In this document: positions 23,844 to 32,790 of the stretch, one piece after another | Layout of the letters: the number at the start of each line of letters is the position of its first letter | How positions within the stretch are numbered: the first letter of the stretch is position 1 | DNA from: Strigamia acuminata | Taxonomy: Eukaryota > Arthropoda > Chilopoda > Geophilomorpha > Linotaeniidae | NCBI GenBank assembly: GCA_949358305.1 | Contig: OX442321.1 | Span: 4,799,605 to 4,863,604 of the forward strand | Direction of reading: 5' to 3' | Length of the DNA stretch: 64,000 bases | Translations under genes and position numbers: made by a program | Notes under the pieces: model-generated | What the model saw: the letters and a program-made list of their open reading frames with translations, nothing else | Database searches by the model: none | What the model was told of the DNA's origin: nothing

Positions 23844-26800
23844 TCACAAGCGATCCCTAACTCTCCTCCAGCTCTTAGCCCGTGGTAACGTATAATCAAA
23901 ACTTAAGGCTGAAGCCGGGATGTGTGGTGTCGGGAATAATTGGTTTCCGTTGGAAATAGAACGTGGGTTCACTTGCTCACTCATGGAGAACCAAACATGT
24001 TTATTTTTTGGTTTGCATGTTGTTTCGGTCTGTGTACGCCTCCAATGAGTGAGGAATACAACGAGAGTTCCACTGTCGTTGTGGGTGGCCGATGTCTCTA
24101 TGGCAATGGTCAGTACAAATGGGCTAGCCGTATGAGTTGGAATTGACTTTGTTGTTCTCGGTACTCTGGGTTGTTGATCCTGTGAGTTCTGCGATGAGTC
24201 TTGTCGCTCCCGATTGTTAGTTGATGGTGAAGTTGTCGAGGGCTCAACTGCAAGTGGTAAAATGACACACCAGGGGCTGGTTGGCTGTTGGCTAGCTGAT
24301 GTAATTGGCCAAGACAGTCCATCTCTGTCGTGTGTCAAACCATAGTGGATGTTGCTTGTCGAGGGGACAACTGGGCTCCACATGTCGCTCATTGATGGAG
24401 GTATGCTTATATCCTCTCGATTAACGGTGGTCCAAACAGCCATAGCTTGTTTTACATGGCAATCTTGGGCCAAGTCTGTATTGGACAAAGTGGCGACGGC
24501 GACTTTGGCGTTTTCCATTTCACGAAGAAAAGTCTTGAGTTTGTTACAATTGGGATTCTGCCGGCTGTTTGTATTATTGTCACGTTGCTGGTTAATGTTG
24601 ATAGGGTTTATCTTCTCACAGACTTGTGGGCGAATATTTCTCGCCTGAACGATGACTGGGTCAATTGGGGTTAATCGACTGCCCCACTTCTCGTTTGATA
24701 ACTCCACCAGATGTCGTTCATCATCTATTGGGGCTTCCGTCATTGAATTTTCGATTGAGGGGGCTGTACCGGCATTGCTTTGTTTCTGGTGCTTGGCGCG
24801 GCCGGGCCCCACTGTGGTTGGTTCTTCATTTGCAATCTCTGTCGGCAGCGTTATTAAAGTCTTGATGCAGCGGTGAATGTGTTCTGATTTTGACTGAATT
24901 TCTAACCATGTCTTTGGGGAAACTTCTGGCAGATATTGTGTCAGCCGATCCACATCCACAGGCTCTGATTTGTAGCTGTCTATTATTTGCAGCAGTTTGT
25001 AAGTATTGCCGCCCTGTCCAGCTCTGCTCGTGCCGGAACTGCCTCTTTGAACTGCCTGACTGGCAGCCGTATCCTTGGCTGCACTGAGCAGTTTGTGAAT
25101 TTCTTTCCAAACATGGTCATTAGCTTCACAGTCCGTGAATGGAATATCCGTTTCCAAATTGTGAATTCCCTCAAGTATGTCGAAATTTTGTGCAATCAGG
25201 TTTTGATTCCACTTGCACCCATATCCATATGTCTTGCTCGGGATATTCTTTAATTTGCCATCAAAATCTTTGAATATTTGAAAGACAAATTGCGTGTCAT
25301 TGTCTGATAATACTTTTTTCTTGAATTTGAATTTCAGTGCTGCATCGAATAAATTCTCTGTGATCTCCACAGCAAAGCGTTTAGCGAGGGCACAGATCTT
25401 AATCCGCCCAGTGGCAACATATTGGGGATATTGTCCAATGAGATAAGAAGTGTTTTTTCTCATCCTGTCTGGGTGGCTGGTCAGCGGGGGCTCGTGTAAC
25501 AAACAGAGGATTTGTTTCTTCAGAGTTGACTGCACTGCTATCATTCTAGTGTTGTCTGGCTCACTCCAATTGTCTTTGAAGTTTGGACACAGTTTGTCTT
25601 GCTCACAATCTGTTTTTAATGCTCCTTTCTCCATTTTTGGCTTTTCTTGATTTTCTTCCAAAATTATTGTTGCTTTCTTTATCTCTTCCCCTCCCAAGAT
25701 GTCTTCGTCCAACTGATTCGCTCTCTTGAGCTCTGAGAAGGAGCGGTTAGCAACAAACTCTTTATTGTGGCACTTCGTAGTGAGATCGGGCGGTCGGCGC
25801 TTCATTGCAAATGGTTCACAATTGGCCGCTTGATTCTGCGCCGGTCGGTTCCTTTTTTCTCTTGTCTTTTTTCGTTTCTCTTTTTGGTTTTTCTTTCTGA
25901 TGGGTTTAGTAACTTGAGGAGTTTGTAACGTCCCAACTGGAGGTGGTTGAGCCCTTTTTCCTAGCTGTTTTTGTTTCACCGTTGCTCTGGTTTTTATCGG
26001 GCTGCGTGAAGAGGCCCTAATTTGACAGTCAACTTTGGGATTATGCAACGTGCTTGATTGGTTAGGCTCCTGAATGCAGTCTTTTATTTTTTTGCTTTCA
26101 TTTAGACAGGGGGTGCCTTTATATTTGTTCATTGGAGGTAACAATCGATTCCATTGTCTGTCTTCTCGCTCGGGATGATGTTCGTCGCATTTCTGTTTGG
26201 CACAGTGAGGATGATGTGTTTTATCATTTTCAGAAGTGCTTTCTTCTGCTTCCTCCCTCTCCGAAATCGCTTGCTCCGGTTGGGCTGGAGTTACGTCGGG
26301 CTGTTTTTGTTGGACAGTTTCCTGATGAGGACTTGATTGGTCATCTTGCAAAAGCTCTGGTTTGTCATTCATATTTTCCGGCAACAAATCTTGGTTATTG
26401 TGAAATAATTGACATCGAATTCCTTTGCATTTCTTTTGAATGTCATGTTTGTTTTCATAAAACTTGTTATGCGTGGGATGCAACGGAATTAAGGTGATTA
26501 ATGGTGACTGAGACCGTTCTTGTTGTTTATTTTCCTTCTTGTGGCGAACTTTATTGTCATTATTTTCAGAGTGGTGACAATGATGTAGTCGTCCGCCTTG
26601 TGGCCAATTTGGCTGATTTTTCGAATTGTTTGGCGGCTTTTTATTGTTCCATTGCTTGTGACAATGCTTCTTTCTTTGCTTCAGCGCTTCTTCCCTTCCC
26701 TTTCGGTTTATACCGATACATTCTCGTTCATCTGTTGTGCGACTCGCGTCAATTTGTATTTGCTGATCCACGATATCATCCAAACTGGTTGAATAAGTGT

Positions 26801-28403
26801 CAGTGTTCGAGATGTTCGTACGTCGACGTGCTTGGCTGGTGCTTGTATTTCTCGCACTGTTTCCTTCATCAAATTGTTTAATTTTTTCCATTGGTTCTAA
26901 TATTGCTTGCCCTGCTTTATTTGTTTGTCCATGTTCATCACAAATATTCATGATTGGCAGTGGAGTCAGTGTAGAAACCCGTACATCGTTTGCCGTTTTA
27001 TTTTTGTTTTGGTCGCAGTTTATTCTTCCCGAAAAAGAAAAGACTGTTTTTGTTAAATTCTCTTTCTGTGCAGTCTTGCCGTCTGACGCTTTCGTTAACA
27101 GCTTGGTCAAGTGGCTGACCTTGCTCGTTACTTTGGTGTGGCTTGGACATGAAGGGGGCGTTGCTTTTCTGTCTTGAGCTTTTTTCTTTGGCTTGTGTTT
27201 ATAATTTTCAAATTCAGACTCGAGGCAGCTTAGCAGTGTTTTAGTTCTATTTGATGCTTCCTTTCTGTTGTCCTTTGTCGTTTGCTCGTGGACATGCGGC
27301 TTGGAATTGGTTACGAAATCTTTTCCCTCTTTGGCTTTCACATTCACTGCTAGTTCACGGTTTTCTTGTCTGAATTTTTTTGCTTCTTTCTCCCAGTTTT
27401 CGGCTTCCCATTTTTTTTGTTCGTCTAATTGTTGCTCTTTTTTCTCTCTAGCCTGTTCAGCTCTCATTCTTTGTATTATTCTTTCCGTTCGCTCGACTGT
27501 CCTTTTGTCGCGTTGTTGTTTTTCTTCTTCTTCCCTCCAAAGTTGTCTTCTTTCTGCGCTCAATTTTCGTTGCCGATTTATTGTTTCCAATCTCGCTTCT
27601 TCTCGAGCTTTTTCGCGGGCTTTGTAAAGGGCCTTTTGGGGGTCGGGTACAAAACCGCCTATTTCACTTGGCGTTTCTTGTTGCATGGGCGTTTCCGCTG
27701 CTGGTGTTGCGACTGGCGTTGGGGTTTGTGCCACACAAATAGCATCAGTGAGCAGGGTAATCGATTCCCAAACTGACGTTCCGACTGGAATGTCTATTAC
27801 TGCTTCGAGTTGGGCCGCTTGTTGTGTCAGCCGTATTAAATGGGCCACTTCAGGGGGAACGGAGGCAGGTCTCGCCGTAACTTGGGGAGTTATCGGGGTC
27901 CCGCCCAGGTTCCGTACTGGAGTCTGGTCCATTGGTGGCGATGGGTCACTTCGGGGGAAACGGAGGCAGGTCTCGCCGTAACTTGGGGAGTTATCGGGGT
28001 CCCGCCTTGGTTCCGTACTGGAGTTTGGTCCATTGGTGCCGATTGTATTTGTTTGCCTCGGAGTTTTGTGTGTCTCCTCGGCCACTAATATCGATACTCG
28101 TTCGGTTGATTGTTCGTGAATTTCTTCGCAATTTTCTGGAACTTCTGTATCGGTATCTTCAAAGGTTTGCGTATTCAAGGGAATCCGCTCTCGCTCTGGC
28201 CCATGGTGGGCCGCGAGCGATGCAGCTTGCTCCTTTTTCTGCGTATTAACTTTTTGTTTGTTCGCTCGGGCTTTCGCCTTAGCGGATTGTTCTGGAACTG
28301 GACCGCCCGACCTTTGGTGGTAGTCGGAGGTCCTGTTTCTCTTTCTGAGCATAGGTTGCTCGGTTTCAGACGCGGATTGTTCGTCTTTGTCTGACATTTT
28401 CAT
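23844..28403 (-). CDS. Retrotransposon polyprotein-like ORF (gag-like, with vestigial integrase)
   Basis: 1519 residues from the ATG at 28403; the frame is open further upstream to the LTR, but that part includes the primer-binding site. The stop lies 31 bases before the 3' LTR, so the gene fills the element. The first third is polar, with a long charged coiled-coil-like block (KAREKAREEARLETINRQRK and onward). No zinc knuckle and no YxDD reverse-transcriptase box are visible. Around residue 1030 the text LSDNDTQFVFQIFKDF, preceded by HEPPLTSHP and followed by KNIPSKTYGYG, resembles a retroviral-type integrase (zinc region, then SDxGTQF). The first Asp region and the final catalytic Glu region look missing, so I infer an inactive relic kept in frame. 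Product assignment beyond that is open. Confidence 0.65.
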   Translation of the reverse strand: MKMSDKDEQSASETEQPMLRKRNRTSDYHQRSGGPVPEQSAKAKARANKQKVNTQKKEQAASLAAHHGPERERIPLNTQTFEDTDTEVPENCEEIHEQSTERVSILVAEETHKTPRQTNTIGTNGPNSSTEPRRDPDNSPSYGETCLRFPRSDPSPPMDQTPVRNLGGTPITPQVTARPASVPPEVAHLIRLTQQAAQLEAVIDIPVGTSVWESITLLTDAICVAQTPTPVATPAAETPMQQETPSEIGGFVPDPQKALYKAREKAREEARLETINRQRKLSAERRQLWREEEEKQQRDKRTVERTERIIQRMRAEQAREKKEQQLDEQKKWEAENWEKEAKKFRQENRELAVNVKAKEGKDFVTNSKPHVHEQTTKDNRKEASNRTKTLLSCLESEFENYKHKPKKKAQDRKATPPSCPSHTKVTSKVSHLTKLLTKASDGKTAQKENLTKTVFSFSGRINCDQNKNKTANDVRVSTLTPLPIMNICDEHGQTNKAGQAILEPMEKIKQFDEGNSARNTSTSQARRRTNISNTDTYSTSLDDIVDQQIQIDASRTTDERECIGINRKGREEALKQRKKHCHKQWNNKKPPNNSKNQPNWPQGGRLHHCHHSENNDNKVRHKKENKQQERSQSPLITLIPLHPTHNKFYENKHDIQKKCKGIRCQLFHNNQDLLPENMNDKPELLQDDQSSPHQETVQQKQPDVTPAQPEQAISEREEAEESTSENDKTHHPHCAKQKCDEHHPEREDRQWNRLLPPMNKYKGTPCLNESKKIKDCIQEPNQSSTLHNPKVDCQIRASSRSPIKTRATVKQKQLGKRAQPPPVGTLQTPQVTKPIRKKNQKEKRKKTREKRNRPAQNQAANCEPFAMKRRPPDLTTKCHNKEFVANRSFSELKRANQLDEDILGGEEIKKATIILEENQEKPKMEKGALKTDCEQDKLCPNFKDNWSEPDNTRMIAVQSTLKKQILCLLHEPPLTSHPDRMRKNTSYLIGQYPQYVATGRIKICALAKRFAVEITENLFDAALKFKFKKKVLSDNDTQFVFQIFKDFDGKLKNIPSKTYGYGCKWNQNLIAQNFDILEGIHNLETDIPFTDCEANDHVWKEIHKLLSAAKDTAASQAVQRGSSGTSRAGQGGNTYKLLQIIDSYKSEPVDVDRLTQYLPEVSPKTWLEIQSKSEHIHRCIKTLITLPTEIANEEPTTVGPGRAKHQKQSNAGTAPSIENSMTEAPIDDERHLVELSNEKWGSRLTPIDPVIVQARNIRPQVCEKINPININQQRDNNTNSRQNPNCNKLKTFLREMENAKVAVATLSNTDLAQDCHVKQAMAVWTTVNREDISIPPSMSDMWSPVVPSTSNIHYGLTHDRDGLSWPITSASQQPTSPWCVILPLAVEPSTTSPSTNNRERQDSSQNSQDQQPRVPRTTKSIPTHTASPFVLTIAIETSATHNDSGTLVVFLTHWRRTQTETTCKPKNKHVWFSMSEQVNPRSISNGNQLFPTPHIPASALSFDYTLPRAKSWRRVRDRL
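27864..28067. repeat. 101-bp tandem duplication inside the retrotransposon ORF
   Basis: Bases around CAGGTCTCGCCGTAACTTGG occur at 27866 and again at 27967, offset 101, with flanking similarity through TCCGTACTGGAGT and GGTCCATTGGT. Because 101 is not a multiple of three, the two copies are read in different frames of the same gene: NLGGTPITPQVTARP in one, TEPRRDPDNSPSYGE in the other. Neither frame contains a stop. Confidence 0.85.
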
Positions 28404-28453
28404 TTGGTTATTTTTAAAAGAGATCACAAGTTCAGTTTGAGATTTATTTCTAA

Positions 28454-28471
28454 ATCCCGGACAGACCCCCA
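28454..28471 (-). other. Primer-binding site, tRNA-Pro-like
   Basis: On the - strand, two bases after the 5' LTR, the sequence reads TGGGGGTCTGTCCGGGAT. Its complement ends in CCA and resembles the 3' end of animal tRNA-Pro as I remember it (CCCGGAC core, CCCCCA end) with about three differences. The position is certain; the tRNA identity is tentative. Confidence 0.6.
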
Positions 28472-28473
28472 CG

Positions 28474-29291
28474 TGTCGCGTCCTACTTTGTATAGGTTTA
28501 AATAGCGCTAACGTGTAATACTTTACCTGTGATCAATTATGCAAATACCCAAATGAATACCAAATGTATGTAAATAAACAGGTAATTTATTCACCAGGCT
28601 TTATGCCTTTAAAATACACTCAGTAATAATTCTAGAGTCGACGTGGTCAGCGTCGAACAAAGGATTTCTCAAGATGGCGTCGTCGATTCCGCGTGGTCGG
28701 CGGAACAAAGGCGGCGTCTCGAGTTGTCGTTAATTCGTCACGGATTCGTCTTCACGGACGCGGTGGAATGCTCTTTCGAGTCTTCTATCCGTGCCTGTTG
28801 TCTAGGGTTGGTTTAGCGTCGCAGAGGCCTCGTCTAGGAACTTTGGGGTTCCCTACAAAGCACTCGGACACTTACTTCGGCGAATAATCGTCTGGGCGAT
28901 TATTCTGGGTGATTTCACAAGGGCTATTCTCGTGCTTTCGCAGGAATAGCTCGCAAGTGACTTCGTGAGAGTTACAGTTCGCACTTTACTCAGCGATCCT
29001 CGATCAATCCTAACTTGTAGTTGAAGTTGGCCTGACGGTGAGGTAGTTGCTGTGTTCTTGGTGTCGTTTGTGTAAGTTCTGTCTTTTGGCGGGAATTTCT
29101 CCCTTTTATGGGTCAGTGTGAGGGGCCGGCGCAGCCAATGGGGGCTTGCCACCCGACACCTCACTCCCCTCGGGGCACACACCTGCTCAGAGAGAGGCGG
29201 AGCCAACACGAGAGGAATGACCCGTCTGTTGTAGTGAGTCAAAGGGCAAATATCCGCTTGGGGGGAATATTTATCCCTTTTGCTCACCACA
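28474..29291 (-). repeat. 5' LTR of the 22995 element
   Basis: 818-bp copy adjoining the primer-binding site; it therefore carries the element promoter on the - strand. It is followed on the + side by the ATAT target duplication. Confidence 0.93.
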
Positions 29292-29790
29292 ATATATATT
29301 GCATTTTCCATATTAATCTGAATTACAAAAAAAAAAACAAGATTTTATTACAAAATGACCTTGCAACATTCTGAATGCATTATGGATTTTTCTTGCCTCG
29401 GTAAACAGAACTGACTAAAACTTCAAAGAAAACATAAAATATTTCATTAGAAATTAATTCCACAAGCGATACCATCTGAAAAAATTCACTCCCAGTCAAG
29501 TAAGAGTTTTGAATTTTCTAACCATTTCTTCAGTTGCTGTGATGTACAAAATATCAGTTAATTAGCTAAGTAAATGTATTGTAACAATAGTATATGTTAC
29601 CATAAATCTATACATAGAAATCTTTGTTGTTAGAATAAACAATACACTGCTCATATTGTAGTACAACAATCAAATAGCATGTCAACCTTTATTCTCCTCA
29701 AATAGGGTTAAGACTTAGATGCTTCAACACTAAACAGCACATTTTTTACTTGCTACGTGACCTTTGAAGCAGTTTGACCACAATTATACA
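29292..29790. other. Upstream flank of channel gene 3; nothing else seen
   Basis: AT-rich sequence between the LTR element and the first exon of channel gene 3. No repeat or gene recognised. The promoter of gene 3 should lie here or may be affected by the LTR insertion about 500 bp upstream. Confidence 0.5.
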
Positions 29791-31538
29791 ATGCCACCAC
29801 AATTTGTCAAGCCTAACGTGGGAAAAAGTACGTAGTTATACGGTAGTTGAGGAACTGACACTCAATAGTGAATTAACTCTTTTATTCTGCAGGATACACT
29901 ATCAAAATCAACGCAAAGAAAAGAGTTTTGGCTAAAAAGAATAAAAGGAATGTGAATGCTTTCAATAGTGGAATCCCAGCGCTAAAGTCAAAACAAGACT
30001 TTGTGTATAATTTCCTGCAGTTTCTAATCATTTCTCTCTGCGCTCTTGTTTGCGCATATCAAATTTATGATCGCTTCAGCTACTTTCTGTCTGAACCCAT
30101 TGACACACGAGTCAGTTTAACACGCAATTCATCCGTCAAGTTCCCATCCATAACTCTGTGTCCCGCAAACCACAATTACGTTCCGTTGGATAAACTACGA
30201 ACACTTCAAGAAAAAATAATTAATTTAAAAGCTTGCTCTGTACTCCCTTTTGCTTTATTGTACACCCTTAACATTACCACCTTGTGGCGTCTCATGTCAC
30301 TAAAAGGAACTTTAAAACATGCCTACGATTATGCGGTAAGAAAAATACATTCCACCAAAGAATTTTGAATTAAACGTTCCAATTTATTTGTCAGAGATCC
30401 AATCAAATGGAAACACGGAACCTCAACACGTCTTTTGTGAAAAGTGACATAGAAACTGTGTTTGGCACGTGTTTCACATATTCCAACAGTAAGTTTTGTA
30501 TGCTGTGCAAAAACGAATGTAAATGTGTTTACACTCGTTTTAATCACTTTTCGAATGCACCCGTGTACCTTTTTATGTTAAATTTATGTTAGACGTAAAG
30601 TCCGGCGTTTAATCGTCCTTAGGTAAAATTAATAATTCAAACTAGTAATTGTTTTTTCTACAGAAAACCTCATTCGCTTTCAAAAAGATGATTTCCGCTT
30701 AATGTTTCAACTGCAGAACAATTTAGTAAATTGTTCCCGTAAACATGGCATCAGTCGGGTATGAGTAAATAAAATTCAATTGAAATACCGGTACTCCGTA
30801 ATTTAAAACCTATCAAACTAAATACAGTTTATGCTGCACCACGATGATGCCATCGTCAAATTTAAAATAGCGTCTGGCTATTTCCATCTGCATCTCTTGG
30901 ATGTTGTAGCGTTTGGTGTAACTGCGAAACGAGTTCGTTTGACCGGAAAATTCAGCGAGAATACAATAAATTAAGTAAAACTACAATTTCTCATTCTACA
31001 GTTCAAAATTCTGAATCGGACGTCAACGCCTTGCGATACCATTAAAGTTGTCAACGAGTGCGAGGTCAACTGCTTAGAAAATGTTCTGAAAAATGTCTCG
31101 CAATGCCGGTAGTATACAGTAAAACCTATCTCTTCCCCCAGCTTGTAATTATCTATCAACAGATTTCCTTTGACCGCTGTGACAGAAGCGCCGTTGTGTA
31201 AAGTTGGAAGCGAGTCAGGACGTGCAATCGTACAATTGTTGGATTTGTCCGTGTCGTTTAATTATTTGGAAAAATGCAATTGTCCGAAAGTTTGCGACGA
31301 CATTTTTTACACCAATCACTTGAAATTGATGAAACAATCGACAGATTTGAGATCAACAATAGCCATTCACTTTGAAGACAACGTGATTGAAGAAATTGAA
31401 CAATATTACAGCTACACTTTAGTCCCTTTCGTGTGCGATGTTGGTGGCAATTTGGGTCTCTTTCTGGGTTTGAGCATCCCTGGCATGTTTGCGCTTGCAA
31501 AGTCAGTCATTACTTTGGGACAACACACAAACAAATAA
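29791..31538 (+). CDS. DEG/ENaC-type ion channel subunit, cluster gene 3 (7 exons)
   Basis: Predicted exons: 29791-29827, 29893-30335, 30395-30488, 30664-30758, 30828-30932, 31002-31108 and 31163-31538. They total 1257 nt and encode 418 residues, open throughout. The first 13-residue exon ends in phase one, as in genes 1 and 2. TM1 is near residues 53-73, then YDRF and FPSITLCP. RNSS just before FPSITLCP is a possible N-glycosylation site in the extracellular part. KCNCPKVCDDIFY and GGNLGLFLGLS mark the end of the ectodomain and TM2. No His-Gly motif before TM1. The stop overlaps AATAAA (31533-31538, followed by a second copy), a polyadenylation signal. Intron phases match genes 1, 2 and 4. 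Confidence 0.9.
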
Positions 31539-32790
31539 AATAAACCTAATGTTGCAACATACATAATCGCTAAATATTAATATCTTATAAATGCACTAAA
31601 TAATTGGGATCAAATACATTATACCGGTAACTATTTTATCATAATATTATAAATGTTTGTTGATGTCAAAGTCTGTGTTTATTTTATTAAACATCAGCTA
31701 TAAATGTATCTTTTTCCGCACACGAATCGAAATCCTGTTTTATTAGGTCTCACTTTCCTCAAAAATTGTTATTTTGTGAGGCAATAAATAACAGCTGTGT
31801 ACTACAGATCACGTCTTTGAATTAAACGAAAAATTAAAAAACAAAATATATGGGTAGATAGGAATTTTTATTTTAAACAGGTTTAGCCTGGTTTCAGAAT
31901 ATAGCGATCCGTTTTTGATACTGAAAACAGCAAAAAACGTATTGGGGCGATCATTTTGGCATCCATTAAAGAACACGGGTTCCGCCAGGTGGCGCTCCTG
32001 TTTGATTACATTTTGCCATAAATCAGCATTTTCTCCCTTTTAACTACTTTTAATATCAATTTTATCATATTAATTGGAAAGTAGACCAAAAACTGCACCA
32101 GAAAAGTCTACTTTCCAATCTTACGATTAATTTTTTAATTAATTTTTTTCAAAATTACACAAACCGGAAGTTGAAACACACCAACAAACATGCACGCAAG
32201 AAGTCTTGATCCACAAACAAGTAGTAAAAATCAATACTCAGTTGCTCCACACCATTGTAAACAATCCCCCGGACCCCACAAGTCACGCAGCACTGCAATA
32301 CACACGAAACCACAACGCGCGCACGTAAGCAGGCGAACTTTCAATTTTAACCAATCCAAACTAAACACTAGAATTTAAATAAAATGGCAGGAGAAATCAT
32401 TCCAACAGCAACACCGTAATTTATTTTGCATTTCTTTTTCTTCATTAAAAATTAATTTCAATTTGAAAAATATTGGCAAATTTTTTTCCATGAATTCTTA
32501 ATACTCACGGGAATAAATGTCAATGATTCTGAATAAATCCCAAGTTGCGTGACAAACTTTAAATTACTTTCCCTTCCGATTCCATCAATTCCTCATAAAA
32601 AATTAATTTTAATTTGCATTCGTTACTTCCTTTCATCAGATACCTTTTTACCCCAAGAAAATAATTTATTTGCCTGAAAATTGCAGCACTTCTATTCAAA
32701 AAAATTCAATCAAATAAAAAAAAATTATATTCTCAATAACTTAAAAATCCCTCCACTCGTTGAAAAGCACACAGTCGCTCTTGCAAGCAC
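31539..32790. other. Intergenic stretch between channel genes 3 and 4
   Basis: AT-rich, no gene supported. It holds a perfect 14-bp stem hairpin (ATTGGAAAGTAGAC at about 32078 against its reverse complement about 20 bases on). The remainder shows nothing I recognise. Confidence 0.55.

Larger units (their letters stand above)
22995..29291 (-). mobile_element. LTR retrotransposon, single-ORF, lacking reverse transcriptase
   Basis: A complete insertion of 6297 bp with 818-bp LTRs (22995-23812, 28474-29291) and the 4-bp target duplication ATAT (22991-22994, 29292-29295). On the - strand the LTR begins TGTGGTGA and ends CGACA. A primer-binding site and a polypurine tract are both present, so the orientation is -. 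The LTR copies look identical where compared, which means recent insertion. The only gene is one very long frame filling the interior, with no RT or RNase H motif that I can find; mobilisation would need enzymes supplied in trans. It is inserted between channel genes 2 and 3. Confidence 0.93.

Noticed and set aside
23214-23847. Frames inside the LTRs of the 22995 element, repeated at 28693-29311
   Set aside because: Identical pairs in both LTRs; no domain, and LTR sequence is regulatory.
24349-28394. Many + strand frames opposite the long retrotransposon ORF
   Set aside because: Shadow frames of a 1519-residue - strand gene; none has a recognised domain.
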